Shown: positions 1 to 10,109 of the stretch, one piece after another
Position numbering within the stretch: the stretch's first letter is position 1
Layout of the letters: every line of letters begins with the position of its first letter
Origin: Erinaceus europaeus
Taxonomy: Eukaryota > Chordata > Mammalia > Eulipotyphla > Erinaceidae
Direction: 5' to 3'
Length of the DNA: 64,000 bases
Assembly: GCF_950295315.1 (NCBI RefSeq)
Contig: NC_080164.1
Location: 54,841,451 to 54,905,450 of the forward strand
The notes under the pieces: generated by a model
Databases searched by the model: none
Seen by the model: only the letters and a program-made list of their open reading frames with translations
What the model was told of the DNA's origin: nothing
Position numbers and translations under genes: made by a program

Positions 1-113
1 TGCAACACTGCTTCACTATTCTCGAAGCTTTCCTTCTGCAGGTGGGGACTTGAACCCTGGTCCTTGCACATTGTAACTCGTGCACTCAACCAGGTGTACC
101 ACTACCTACTCCC
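1..113 (-). repeat. SINE-B, cut by window edge
   Basis: Reads antisense: body CTGCAGGTGGGGAC, inverted B box, then the inverted head ending near ACTACCTACTCCC. The 3' tail lies outside the window. Confidence 0.85.
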
Positions 114-252
114 TCTAATGAAATATCTTAAAAGCACATAATAAAGACTATTAGGATTTGATATGAAAGTTTAAGAAATCTACAATGTTCATTTATCAGT
201 TTTATCTATGACACTATAAGTTTCATTGATTTAATTTTTTACCTTAAGAACT

Positions 253-362
253 AGGGGAAATATCATAGGTATTTATATAATAGACTTTCATTCCTAAAGC
301 ACCAGAGGCCCCAGGTTCAATCCCCTGTACCATAAGCCAGAACTAAGCAGTGTTTCTATAAA
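253..362 (+). repeat. SINE-D, diverged
   Basis: Aligns to the SINE-D head (AGGGGAAATATCATAGG), keeps CCAGGTTCAATCCCC and CATAAGCCAGAACTAAGCAG. The tail is short. Confidence 0.75.
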
Positions 363-389
363 ATAGATGACTACAACAAATTTTATTAA

Positions 390-595
390 TATTATTTTTC
401 TTTTTGTTTGTTTGTTTGTTTTTTGATAGAACAGAGAGAAATTGAGAAGGGAAGGTGAGAGGGGGAGTAGAGAGAGACATTTGCAGCACTGCTTCACCCT
501 TGTAAAGCTTCCTTTCAGGTGGAAATTAGGTGTGTGAACCTGGGTAATTGCACATCATAACAAGTATGCTCAAATGTGTGCCACCACCCTGTCCT
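390..595 (-). repeat. SINE-B
   Basis: TTTG-rich inverted tail, AGAGAGAAATTGAGAAGGGAA body and inverted head up to CCACCACCCTGTCC. Diverged, so not recent. Confidence 0.85.
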
Positions 596-930
596 TTAAA
601 ATAAAACTTACCCTAACATTTTCTGCTCCACTTATCTAAGGAAACATTCAACTTGTTCAACACTCCCTTTTCTGTGCATTTGATGAAGTTATGGAGGCTG
701 AGATAAACTACAAGGAAAGCAAGTCATCTACTGTAGCATCCACTTTTAGTCTTCCATCCTTCAAAATAGACTTATAAAAGACCCTATGGATCATAATTAG
801 TAAGAAAAGTGGCATGATTTTACAGCTCCTTGAATGTTTATCTAAGCAGAATCTTTGGTATTTAGTCTTGCAACTAATAGCAGAAAAATGAAGAGCAAAC
901 TTGTTTCTACAAGCACTACAGAAATTCCTA

Positions 931-1142
931 GGGGCCGGGTGGTGGCACACCTGGTTGAATGCATATGTTACAATGCACAAGGACCCATTATTTGACCCCC
1001 AGATCCCATTTGCAGGGGGGAAACTTTGCAAGTGGTGAAGTAGTGCTGCAGTTGTCTCTCTGCCTCTTTTTCTCTCTATCTCTCCCTCCCCTCTCAATTT
1101 ATGACTGTCCCTATTGAATACATAAAGATAATACAAAAAAAT
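931..1142 (+). repeat. SINE-B, near full length
   Basis: Starts GGGGCCGGGTGGTGGCACAC and ends in an A-rich tail. The B-box region is mutated (ATTATTTGACCCCC). Confidence 0.9.
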
Positions 1143-1231
1143 ACTTGTGCATCAAATGTATCTTTGTGCCTGAAACTCTCATTTACACAGGATCAATTGC
1201 TAGAGCTAAAATTTCTGAGCAAAAGTAAATG

Positions 1232-1431
1232 ATTTTTTTTTTCCTTCAGGGTTGTCACTGAGGCTCAGTGCCTGCACTATGAATCCACTGCTTCTGGAGG
1301 CCATTTTTTCCATTATTGTTGTTGGATAGGACAGAAACTGAGAGCGGAGGGGAAGACAGAGAGGAGGTGAGAGAGATAGACACCTACAAATCTGCATCAC
1401 CGCTTGTGAGGCGACCCCCCTGCAGGTGGGG
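1232..1431 (-). repeat. SINE-A (long), head missing
   Basis: Inverted 3' module (GGTTGTCACTGAGGCTCAGT, AATCCACTGCTTCTGG) followed by body. It breaks off at GCAGGTGGGG, before the tRNA-like head, and runs into the tail of the next SINE. Confidence 0.8.
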
Positions 1432-1469
1432 CTTTATTTTTTCCATTGTTTATTTATTTAATTTTATAA

Positions 1470-1680
1470 GACTTTTAAAAAATTTTATTATCTTTATTGG
1501 ATATAGACTGCAAGAAACTGAGAAAGGAGAGATAGAGAGGGAGAGAGACAGAGAGACATCTGCAGTACTGCTTCACCAATTGCAAAGCTTTCCCCCTTCA
1601 GGTAGGAACCAGGGGCTTGAACCCAGGTCCTTGTACATTGTGGCATGTGCATTTAACCAGGTGCGCCACCACCTGGCCCC
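1470..1680 (-). repeat. SINE-B
   Basis: Complete inverted copy from the ATTTTATTATCTTTATTGG tail to CACCACCTGGCCCC. It abuts the truncated SINE-A upstream. Confidence 0.88.
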
Positions 1681-1694
1681 ATTATTTATTTATT

Positions 1695-1865
1695 TACTGT
1701 ATTTTATTGCCTCCAGTGTTACTGATGGGGCTTGGTGCCTATATGACAGATCCACTGCTTCTGGCATCTATTTTGTCTTTTTTCTCTTCCTTTCTTCCTC
1801 CCTCCCTTCCCCCTTCCTCTTTCTTTCTTGTTTCTTTCCTTCCTTCTTTTTACTTTTTTCAAGAA
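1695..1865 (-). repeat. SINE-A 3' module plus pyrimidine tract
   Basis: Positions 1708-1780 hold only the inverted 3' module (GCCTCCAGTGTTACTGATGG). A CTTCC/CTTTT-rich simple tract follows to about 1865. Confidence 0.65.
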
Positions 1866-1869
1866 GAGA

Positions 1870-2146
1870 AAAATTTTTTAATTATCTTTATGTATTGGAT
1901 AGAGACAGCCTGAAATTGAGAGGGAAGGGAGAGATACAGAGGGAGAGAGACAGAGAGACACTTGGAGCACTGCTTCAGCACTTGGAAAACTTTCCACCTG
2001 CAGGTGGACAGGGGCTTGAACTTGAGTCCTTGCACATTGTGAAGTGCTTACTTGAGTCTGGTGCCTTAGATCACTGACCATCCTGACACACTGTCCTTGC
2101 ATATTGTAACATGTGCACTCAACCAGGTGTGCCACTATCTGGTCCC
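1870..2146 (-). repeat. SINE-B with internal interruption
   Basis: Inverted body, then about 60 bp that do not fit the family (roughly 2035-2090), then a normal inverted head ending ATCTGGTCCCC. This may be two fused fragments rather than one copy. Confidence 0.7.
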
Positions 2147-2313
2147 CAGAAGAGAAATTGGCACGGGAAGGTGAGATAGAGGGGAAGAGAGAAGACATCT
2201 GCAAACCTGCTTCATCACTTGTAAAGCTTCCTCCCTCTGGGTGGGGACCAGGTATGTAAACCCAGGTCCTTATGTATGGTAACAGGTACGCTCATCTGGG
2301 TGTGCTACCACCC
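2147..2313 (-). repeat. SINE-B, 3' truncated
   Basis: Begins inside the body (GAAGAGAAATTGGCACGGG) directly after the previous SINE head and ends at GTGCTACCACCC, beside a C-run. Confidence 0.75.
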
Positions 2314-2323
2314 TCCCCCCCCC

Positions 2324-2325
<2 letters not shown>

Positions 2326-2365
<40 letters not shown>
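2326..2365. repeat. (GT)n microsatellite
   Basis: About 20 uninterrupted GT units, preceded by a C homopolymer. Likely polymorphic. Confidence 0.97.
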
Positions 2366-2369
<4 letters not shown>

Positions 2370-2710
2370 AATAGTGGGTTACAAGATTATAAGATTACAG
2401 TATATAGTTCCACACCCACCACCAAAGCCTGTGTCCCCACTCTTCCCATCTTCCAAAAATAACCACCATAGTTCTTACAAAGTCCTAAAAAAAGTTTGCT
2501 TGTTTCTGGGTTTGTTTGTTTGTTGGTAAGTTCATGTATATCAGTTTTCTAGATTCACATATGAGTGAAACCATCAAGTAGCTGTCTTTCATCTCTTTAC
2601 TTATTTCATTAAGCATAATCACCTCTGGTTTCATCCATTTTGTCCCAAAAGACACAATACCATCATTTTGACTGAAAAGTAGTATTCCACCCATATATAT
2701 GTCCTATAAT
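2366..2710 (-). mobile_element. L1 3' end, inverted (part 1)
   Basis: On the minus strand this is L1 ORF2 C-terminal sequence followed by an older 3' UTR (inverted: TTACAAGATTATAAGATTAC, CCACCACCAAAGCCTGTGTC). The inverted ORF2 end is recognisable at GAAAAGTAGTATTCCACCC. A SINE interrupts it, and it resumes at 2922. Confidence 0.75.
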
Positions 2711-2921
2711 TTATTTATTTAGTTGCTTAATTTTTTGAAATTTTACTTGATAGGACAGAAATTGAGAGGGGAGGGGAAAATAGAGAAGGAGAGAGACATT
2801 TTCAGACCTGCTCACCACATATGAAGCTTCCCCACTGTTGGTGAGGACTGGGAACTCAAACCCTGGTCCTTACACATAATACCATATTTGTTCAACAGGG
2901 TGAACTACCACCCAACCCCTT
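2711..2921 (-). repeat. SINE-B nested in L1
   Basis: Inverted SINE-B-like copy (GATAGGACAGAAATTGAGAG ... CTACCACCCAACCCC) that splits the L1 fragment, so it is younger than that L1. Confidence 0.8.
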
Positions 2922-3050
2922 CCCATAACTTCTCTAGCTAGTTATCTATAGATTGGAATTTAGGTTGCTTCCACTCTTTGGCTATTGTGAATAATGTAAC
3001 TACAAACATAGGGAGCAGGGCTGATTTGTGCATCCTCCATGGACATGCAC
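2922..3050 (-). mobile_element. L1 3' region, inverted (part 2)
   Basis: Continues the interrupted L1: inverted ORF2 sequence including TTGGCTATTGTGAATAATGT, a standard L1 landmark. Confidence 0.75.
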
Positions 3051-3173
3051 AGTTAAGTTAGAGGTATGGAGTTCTTATCATAAAGATATTAATAATGTTC
3101 TTTCCTAGTTTAATGAAAATCTAAAGAATGTGGTAATGGCTGCTCCCAGCAAGGGTTGTCAGATCATCTAAGC

Positions 3174-3381
3174 CAGAGGTGGGGAACCATTTTTGCTGCC
3201 AAGGATTATTTGGATATTTATAACATCATTCACTGGTCATACTAAATTGCCAATTTAAAAGTTATCATTTAATGTTACTATGAAAAAGTCCCTAGATTTA
3301 TTGAATGTTAAGTCCGCCCATAGTTGCTTGGCAGGGTCAAACCAAATGATTCACTTATTGGTAGGACATTCCCCACTCCTG
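3174..3381. mobile_element. hAT-like non-autonomous DNA transposon
   Basis: About 208 bp bounded by imperfect terminal inverted repeats: CAGAGGTGGGGAA on the left and TTCCCCACTCCTG on the right. The flanking 8-mers ATCTAAGC and ACCTGAAC agree at 5 of 8 places, as an aged hAT duplication might. No coding capacity. I infer the superfamily from TIR style and spacer length; the family name is unknown to me. Confidence 0.6.
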
Positions 3382-3434
3382 ACCTGAACTGTAAGTATCA
3401 GTCAGTCAACATTCATTTCTCTCTCTTTTTCTGA

Positions 3435-3690
3435 CCTTCCTTCCTTTCCTTCCTTCCTCCCTCCCTCCCTCCCTTCCTTCCTTCCTTCCTTCCTTCCTCC
3501 CTCCCTCCCTTCCTTCCTTCCTCCTTCCCTTCCTCCCTCCCTCCCTCCCTCCCTTCCTTCCTCCCTCCCTCCCTTCCTTCCTTCCTCCCTCCCTCCCTCC
3601 CTCCCTTCCTTCCTCCCTTCCTTCCTTCCTTCCTTCCTTCCTTCCTTCCTTCCTCCTTTTCTTCCTTCCTTCTTTCTTTTCTCTCTTTCT
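3435..3690. repeat. (CCTT)n/(CCCT)n pyrimidine tract
   Basis: About 255 bp of interleaved CCTT and CCCT units, a strong purine/pyrimidine asymmetry. Open frames here (EGRK repeats on the minus strand) are artefacts. Confidence 0.97.
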
Positions 3691-3694
3691 TCCC

Positions 3695-3813
3695 CACTCA
3701 GATCAGCCATGTGAACCTTCCTCAGGCTTCTGGTGGAACTGGGCTTTGAACCCAGAAACTCTGATGCCTCCAATATGAGGGTCTTTCTGCATAGCCATTA
3801 TACTGTGTGACCA
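3695..3813 (-). repeat. SINE-D, old
   Basis: Inverted copy: TTTGAACCCAGAAACTCTGA and GCATAGCCATTATACTG match the family B box and head. The pyrimidine tract lies at its tail side and probably expanded there. Confidence 0.65.
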
Positions 3814-4574
3814 GTCTTCTACATTACTTGATTCTATAATTTGTCTCAGGTTTGAAAAGAATTGTTGCATAAAATTTTGATCATTTGATCACAACTGATA
3901 TATAAAAGACTGAAAGTATGGAAAAGTGGGTTGAGGCGTGACTGTATACTATATATTAGGGCAGCGGGCAACAGTTTGAAGTCCCTCTTATTTATCATTG
4001 TAGTGACTATATTCAGTAATTTAGAAACTTATTCTCAATTCTATAAGTAACCTTATTAGACTTTAGTAAGGCTACCGTTTGCAGAGGAACAGTGAGAGAA
4101 GAATGCATCCAACAATGAATACAAAATGCACATTTAGGCTAGGAAGTCATTTGTGCTAGTAATTTGTGAAAACTAAAAGCTCTTTCAGGGTTCTCACTTC
4201 AGATTTCAGCTTCTGGAAGATTACTCTACATGGAGGCCTCTATACCCCCTGATTTTTGCAGGAGAGTGTGAGCCTCCCTTTATTTTCTTCTCTAAACCTT
4301 TCACTTTTGTTTTGCTTTTTGTCATATTGAAAATAACTCATCTAAGACTTATTTCAAGGTTCCTTCACAGAGACATAATTAGGCTTATTATTTTTAGACA
4401 ATCAGGTATTACCCCTCTTTTTATAAGTATATAATGCTTCTTAAAACTATCCAGAAATCCTGGCTCTTAGAAGCAAGGATGGAACACATTCAACTGTGTA
4501 AAAGCAGACCTTTAACCTCAATCAGATGTTTTATTGTGAAAGAAGAAAAATTCAATAGAAAACACACAGAATGC
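3814..4574. other. No recognisable feature
   Basis: AT-rich sequence without SINE, L1 or coding signal that I can identify. It may be unique intergenic or intronic DNA. Confidence 0.6.
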
Positions 4575-4760
4575 TAGAATGATTTTATTCATTGGCTCAA
4601 CAAATATGAGTCCTTGTGAAGCAATATGTCAGTTGCTAAGGGAGATACAGAATGTATAAACCATGGTTACTGCTCTGAGTTTATGATCTCACCAGGTAAC
4701 TAGGCATACACACTAAAAAAGTTACATGATGACTTAAAGTAGCTTATGGATAAAACGTGA
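4575..4760 (-). mobile_element. L2 3' end relic
   Basis: Inverted L2-like opening (TTCATTGGCTCAACAAATAT, then GTCAGTTGCTAAGGGAGATA) typical of antisense L2 3' ends. Strongly diverged. Confidence 0.55.
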
Positions 4761-4895
4761 AACATATGGTACAGATTATAGTTGCCATAGAAAACAGACA
4801 CCCCTTTCATATTTTCAGTTCATAATCCCGTTACAGATTCATATGTTTTTGAACCCAGTCTCATTAGGTACATCAGCATCTCAAAATGTCTTCTT

Positions 4896-5081
4896 GGGCC
4901 AGGTGGTGGAGAAACTGGTAGAGTGCACATGTTACCATGGACAAGGATACAGGTTCAAGCCCCTGCTCCTAACTTGCAGATGGGAAAATTCACAAGCAGT
5001 GAAGCAATGCAGCAAGTATCTTTCTTTCTCTGTCCCTCTCAACCCCCTCCTCAATTTCTCTCAGTATCTATTAAGAAAGAA
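4896..5081 (+). repeat. SINE-B
   Basis: Head GGGCCAGGTGGTGGAGAAAC and B box CAGGTTCAAGCC. The next SINE-B follows directly in tandem. Confidence 0.85.
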
Positions 5082-5290
5082 GGGGGCAAGGGTGGTAGCT
5101 CACCAGGTTGAGCACACACAACGCACAAGGACCCAGGTTCTAGTCCCAAGTCCCCACCTACCTGCAGGAGAGAAGCTTCATGAGTGGTGAGGTAGGGCTG
5201 CAGGTGTCTCTCTTTTCTCTCTCTATCTCCTGCTCCCCTCTCATTTTATTTCTGTGTCCTATCATTTAATTTAATTTTAAAATTAAAAAT
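5082..5290 (+). repeat. SINE-B, tandem with previous
   Basis: Starts GGGGGCAAGGGTGGTAGCTC in the A-rich tail of the upstream SINE. Its own tail is AATTTAATTTTAAAATTAAA. Confidence 0.83.
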
Positions 5291-5470
5291 ATGTATATAT
5301 AAATTAAAGAAAAAAGAGGAAGGAAAGGGGGAGGGAGAGGCAGAGACAGAAAGAGAGTGAGGGAGAGAGAGGAAGGGAGAGAAAAGGCCACAGGGAGTGG
5401 TGGATTTGTTGTTCGGGTACGCACTCCATCGATGACCCTTGCAGCAAAAAACAAAACAAAACAAAAACAA
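5291..5470 (+). repeat. Purine tract and SINE-A 3' module
   Basis: GA-rich sequence to about 5384, then a diverged SINE-A 3' module (AGGGAGTGGTGGATTTG, then GATGACCCTTGCAGC) and an ACAAAAC tail. Confidence 0.6.
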
Positions 5471-5599
5471 CCTTTACCACTTGGTCCTTCATATCTCCTC
5501 ATAACTCTCCAATTCTGGGCAAATTTACTATCTCAGTGTGCTAAACATAGATGAAAAGAATTTTATTAGTTTTGTTTCCAAATTTACTGTGTGGTATAT

Positions 5600-5803
5600 A
5601 TTTTATTTTATTATTTTATCTTCAATAGAGACAAATCAAGAGCCTGGGGGAGATAGAGAGGGAGAGAAAAAGAGAGACACCTGCAGCACTGCTTCACTAC
5701 TCTCGAAGCTTCTTCCATCTGCAGGTAAGGATCGAGGCTTGAACCTTGGTCCTTATGCATGGTAATTTGTGTGCTCTACCAGGTGTACCACTGCCTGGCT
5801 CCT
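5600..5803 (-). repeat. SINE-B
   Basis: Inverted copy from the ATTTTATTTTATTA tail through CACCTGCAGCACTGCTTCAC to CCACTGCCTGGCTCC. Confidence 0.87.
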
Positions 5804-6169
5804 TTGTGTGATATTTCACACAATTTTCCTACTTTCCTAGAGTTTCTGACCCTAGGGCCCCTTCTCACCAAGTGAACTGACCTTAAGATACAGAGATCAA
5901 TGACATCTGGCTTGATTTTACCATCCATCCTTTCCATCTGAAACTTTCCTGATTCCCACTCTTCCTTTCCAAAAATAACTTCTCTATCCTTTTCCTGATG
6001 ATCTTTTCCCTTACAGACTCCCTCCAGAATTTCAGTTAACCAGGATTTCCCCTCTTTTGGAACCTGTATCCTCTGTCTCCATTGGTTACTTCTCAGCCCA
6101 CAAAGTTTACCAAGTTTCTATTCTCACACCTCATGTTATCTATTTCTGAATAGAATAATTTTTAGAAAT
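5804..6169. other. No recognisable feature
   Basis: Pyrimidine-rich, unassigned sequence; I see no exon, RNA gene or repeat family here. Confidence 0.5.
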
Positions 6170-6300
6170 GTATATTTATTAGTGAAAAAGAGAGAGGAGA
6201 GAGAACTAGAGCATCACTCTGGCACATGCGATGCTGAGGATCAGACTTAGGACCTCGGCTAAAAGTCTAACACCTTTTGTGCTGTGTTACCTCTTGGGCT
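6170..6300 (-). repeat. SINE-C, old
   Basis: Inverted body GAACTAGAGCATCACTCTGG and diverged B-box side GGATCAGACTTAGGACCTC. The head is weakly preserved. Confidence 0.7.
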
Positions 6301-6439
6301 ACTTACACCAACATTTAACAGATAAAATCAACAAACATTTACTGACTCTCAGTTTCTGTAGGTTAGGATATAAGATCAGTTTTTCTGGTGGTCATTCTGA
6401 CTCTAGGTATCTGACAAGATTACAATCAAGATGTTGACC

Positions 6440-6690
6440 AGAAATATAACTGTTGAAAGGCTCATTTGGCACTGTAGAATCCAATTCTCAGGCTGAGTGT
6501 CTGCACAATGTTGCCTCAGGTTTCTCCTGGAGCAAGTGATCTGAGAAAGCAGGAAGACTTTGACCTAGTCTCAAACGTGGTACATCATTACTTTTGCTTT
6601 TCTCTATTTGTTAGAAATAAGCCACTAAATCTAGCACACAGTCTAAAGAGTTGAAGTAGTCTATTACAAAAGGAGAAAACTTGTGAACAT
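6440..6690. mobile_element. Ancient mammalian repeat, family unassigned
   Basis: The order TTTCTCCTGGAGCAAGTGAT, GACTTTGACCTAGTCTCA, CATCATTACTTTTGC resembles a mammal-wide interspersed repeat that I know by pattern but cannot name safely. Confidence 0.4.
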
Positions 6691-6744
6691 ATTTTAGACC
6701 TACCATATCTCTCAAACAAAATATTTAAAATAGTGTGCTTAATG

Positions 6745-6900
6745 AGAGGGAGGGAGAGAGAGAGAGAGAGAGAGAGGCAGAGACAGAGACAGAGACCGGA
6801 GCATTGCTCAGTTTATGGTGGTTCTGGGGATTGAACCTAGGACATCAGAGCCTCAGGCATGAAAGTCTTCTGCATTATCATTATGCTATCTCCCAGACCA
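6745..6900 (-). repeat. SINE-D with (GA)n tail
   Basis: (GA)n at about 6745-6778 merges into an inverted SINE-D (GGGGATTGAACCTAGGACAT, ATTATCATTATGCTATCTCC). Confidence 0.8.
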
Positions 6901-6984
6901 TAAAACATTTTTAAGACACATATATTTTTTTCATTGCCACTAAGAGATTTATTTATTTATTTATTTTAAAGTTTTAAAATTTTT

Positions 6985-7262
6985 TTAAAAGATTTTATTT
7001 ACTTATTCATTTTCCCTTTTGTTGCCCTTGTTTTTTTTATTGTTGTAGTTATTATTGTTGTTGTCGGATAGGACAGAGAGAAATAGAGAGAGGAGGGGAG
7101 ACAGAGAAGGAGAGAGAAAGATAGACACCTGCAGACCTGCTTCACCGCCTGTGAAGTGACTCCCCTGCAGGTGGGTAGCTGGGGCTTGAACTGGGATCCT
7201 TATGCCAGTCCTTGCGCTTTGCGCCACGTGCGCTTAACCCGCTGTGCTACCGCCCGACTCCC
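6985..7262 (-). repeat. SINE-A, full length
   Basis: Inverted, from TTTATTTACTTATTCATTTT to CTACCGCCCGACTCCC. Flanked by AGAGATTTATT on both sides, a target-site duplication. Confidence 0.93.
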
Positions 7263-7529
7263 AGAGATTTATTTTTTAAAACAATACATGTTTCTAGAAG
7301 TACTATGGCAGAAAAAGAAATTTTCCTCAGATTTTCTAGTGCCCTTACTTGAATGTTTGGTCTCTGAGTACAGAAACTTAGCTAGATTTGTTCACTATGG
7401 AGTCCATGCCTGATGAACTAGGCTAATATGGAAGGTGCCCAAACTATGGTGGTTGTCTTGCTTATGCAAGACACATATTTTGATGTTACTGGGACATCAT
7501 ACATGCAAGATTTCAACTCTCTGGGCTGA

Positions 7530-7676
7530 GGTTATTATTGTTATTTTTTAGATTGGGAGTGGGTGGAGACAGACCTCATAGCACTGTAGCTTCCCCATGT
7601 ACCATAGTATTCTCATGTGGTATACTGAGGGCTGAAACCTAGATTGTCTTCATAGTAATACATGACCTTAAAAGGT
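7530..7676 (-). repeat. SINE-D-like, old
   Basis: Weak inverted match (GGGCTGAAACCTAGATTG, GTAAGCTATCTCAGACC). It ends where family F copy F1 was inserted. Confidence 0.4.
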
Positions 7677-7997
7677 AAGCTATCTCAGACCTACAGGGAT
7701 GCAGAGGTTACATAGACCCCTGTGTGGAACATGGGTCCCGGATCAGACTGATTGGGTTTACAGTTAACAATACTTACTTTTCCTATGTTTGGGAGCTATT
7801 ATCTTCCCTTATCCAGCTTTCTGGTGCTTTTTCTAATCATGACACCATCACCCCAGACAATAGCTTAGGTCACCTGCATATTAGATGTAAGGTGCAGGCA
7901 AAACTAGTTGTGTCATTAGCTCCTTGGAATATACCTAAAATAGATCTACTAGCTTTTTCCAAAATGTAGACCCCAAATCTCCATCCACAGTATTCTT

Positions 7998-8011
7998 TTT
8001 AAAAAAAGTTT

Positions 8012-8051
<40 letters not shown>

Positions 8052-8131
8052 AAAAGGAGACATTATTGTGTGGAGTTGTACCCCTCCTACCTTATGCTTT
8101 TGTTCACTAATCCTTTCTTAAATTAAAAATT

Positions 8132-8168
<37 letters not shown>

Positions 8169-8361
8169 AGACATTAACAAAACCATAGGATAGGAGAGGT
8201 ACAACTCCACACAATTCCCGCCACCAGATCTCCATATCCCATCCCCTCCCCTGATAGCTTTCTCATTCTTTATCCCTCTGGGAGTATGGACCCAAGGTCA
8301 CTGTGGGATGCAGAATGTGGAAGGTCTCGCTTCTGTAATTGCTTCCCCACTGAACATGGGT
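7998..8361 (-). mobile_element. Family F fragment nested in F1
   Basis: An antisense 3'-end fragment sits inside the sense F1. The interrupted sequence is repeated at both sides: ATCCACAGTATTCTT (7983-7997) and ATCCGCAATATTCTT (8362-8376), 13 of 15 identical. It starts with a TTTA-rich inverted tail and itself carries a third insertion. Confidence 0.8.
8066..8160 (+). mobile_element. Third-level family F fragment
   Basis: A 95-bp sense 3' tail (GTGTGGAGTTGTACCCCTCC to a long A-run) is flanked by a perfect 16-bp duplication AAAAAAGGAGACATTA at 8050-8065 and 8161-8176. It is the youngest layer of this nest. Confidence 0.82.
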
Positions 8362-8859
8362 ATCCGCAATATTCTTGTCTTTAGGCTCATGATTGGTCAA
8401 CAATTTGCTCTGCTTCTACCTTAACTCTTTTTCAGCCACCAGGTTCCAGATGCTACCATAATGCCAACCAGACTTCCCAGGGCAGGACACTCTACCATGT
8501 CTTGGAACCCCACCTCCCCAGATCCCATATCCCAGCCCTACTAGGGAAAGAGAGAGACAGGCTGGGAATATGGATTGACCTGTCAATACCCATGTTCAGC
8601 AAGAAAGCAATTACAGAAGCCAGACTTTCCATCTTCTGCACCCCATAATGACCCTGGGTCTATGCTCCCAGTGGGTTAAAGAACAGAAAAGCTATCAAGG
8701 GAGGGAATGGGATATGGAGTTTCAGTGGCGGGAATTATGTGGGTTTGTACCCCTTTTATACTATGGTCTTGTCAGTGTCTCCATTTTATGAATAAAAACT
8801 TTTTAAAAAATGGGAAGCCATCTCACCTGTCCCTCAGATAAACCATTTTTGTTTGTTTT

Positions 8860-9090
8860 AATTATTTATTTATTATTGGATAGAGACAGAGAAATTGAGA
8901 GGGAAGGGGGAGATAGAATATAACAAGAAGCTGGACTCTTTCTTAAATCAGACATTATCAACACCAGTAGCCCTGCTGAATTCACCACTTGTGAAACTTT
9001 CCCTCTGCAGGTGGGGACCAGGGATTGAACCTGGGTCCTTGTGCATTATAGTGTGTGCACTCAACCAGGTGTGCCATCACCTGGCCCCAG
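8860..9090 (-). repeat. SINE-B with foreign 49-bp segment
   Basis: Inverted copy with target duplication CAGATAAACCATTT / CAGATAAGCCATTT. The body normally reading GAGAGGGAGAGAGACAGAG is replaced at 8915-8963 by a sequence also found at 10659-10707. Confidence 0.88.
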
Positions 9091-9254
9091 ATAAGCCATT
9101 TGTAAAGTGCTTTAAAATTGTCACATTTATCAAGAGTGATCTAGTCCCTTCCCTAATTTCCCCCCTTACTTTCTCATCACTTGGCATTCAACTGCTGATG
9201 GTCCAGACTATTCTTGTCCAACTGAACACTTATATTATCTTGTGTTATATCCAA

Positions 9255-9530
9255 ATTAACATGCCATTCAAGACCCTACAAAACTTAGGCACAGCCTACT
9301 TTTTAATTTTATCTCTGGAAGTTTCCTTTATACATTTGGCAGCTGAACTTTTCATCATTTCCAGTTGGGCTTCTTCTGCAGGCATGCCCTCTCCTTCTCC
9401 TTCCCTGTGCCTTTGTTCAGATGGTTTTCTCATCATCAGAAAGGTTCCTCTTCTCACTTTTTCATTCATTAAGACCATTTCAAATTGTTGTTTCTCCAAG
9501 AAGATTCCCTTGATCTTTCCAACCACAAAC
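9255..9530 (+). mobile_element. L2 3' UTR relic
   Basis: Order of motifs matches L2: CATTCAAGACCCTACAAAAC, CTGTGCCTTTGTTCAGATGG, TTTCTCCAAGAAGATTCCC. Heavily diverged; the 237-residue open frame across it is not a gene. Confidence 0.6.
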
Positions 9531-9624
9531 ATCCCCTTTCTCCTCTGCAGAAAACATAGTACTTTGTTGACTTTACTGGTCTTTCCATTCTACACATTAT
9601 TGTATTGATACACACTTAATTTTT

Positions 9625-9817
9625 TATTATATCTTTATTTATTTATTGGATAGAGACAGAAATCAAGAGGGGAGAGGAAGAGAGGCAGAGAGACACCTGT
9701 AGCATTACTTCACCACTTGCCAAGTTTTTGCCCTGAAGATGGGGACTGGGGGCTCAAACCTGGGTCACTGTGCATTGTAACATATGCACTCAACCAGGTG
9801 TGCCACCACCCAGCCCC
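9625..9817 (-). repeat. SINE-B
   Basis: Inverted. Flanked by TGATACACACTTAA (9606-9619) and TGATACACGCTTAA (9818-9831). Confidence 0.9.
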
Positions 9818-9833
9818 TGATACACGCTTAAAA

Positions 9834-10109
9834 AATTATTTATTTATTCCCTTCTGTTGCCCTTTTTTATTGTTGTAGTTATTATTGTTGTTGATGATGA
9901 TATTGTTGTTGGATAGGACAGAGAGAAATGGAGAGAGGAGGGGAAGACAGAAAAGAGGAGAAAAAGATAGACATCTGAAGACCTGCTTCACCACTTTGCA
10001 AGCGACCTCCTGCTGGTGGGGAGCCGGGGGTTGGAACCGGGATCCTTGAGTCAGTCAGTCGTTGCACTTCGCCACGTGCGCGTAACCAGCTGCACTACCG
10101 CCCGAATCC
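9834..10109 (-). repeat. SINE-A
   Basis: Inverted, inserted immediately beside the SINE-B duplication. The spacer expanded to AGTCAGTCAGTCG near the head. Confidence 0.9.

Larger units (their letters stand above)
7688..8814 (+). mobile_element. Family F copy F1 (host of two nested copies)
   Basis: Sense family F occupies 7688-7997 and resumes at 8362-8814, ending in AATAAAAACTTTTTAAAAAA. Outer direct repeats are AAGCTATCTCA (7677-7687) and AAGCCATCTCA (8815-8825). The middle is a later antisense family F insertion. No coding frame. It is 5' truncated relative to the copy at 32.2-33.8 kb. Confidence 0.82.

Noticed and set aside
1316..2077. 253-residue plus-strand open frame, the longest in the window
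   Set aside because: It crosses several inverted SINEs and a pyrimidine tract; the translation is repeat sequence.
3402..3773. Minus-strand frame rich in EGRK repeats
   Set aside because: Direct translation of the (CCTT)n/(CCCT)n tract.
8066..8814. Inverted family F copies read as a twin-priming inversion
   Set aside because: Each layer has its own duplication and both orientations cover the same 3' end, so nested insertions explain it better.
8895..9608. 237-residue frame over a SINE and L2 sequence
   Set aside because: Built from an inverted SINE-B and an L2 relic; no protein family visible.
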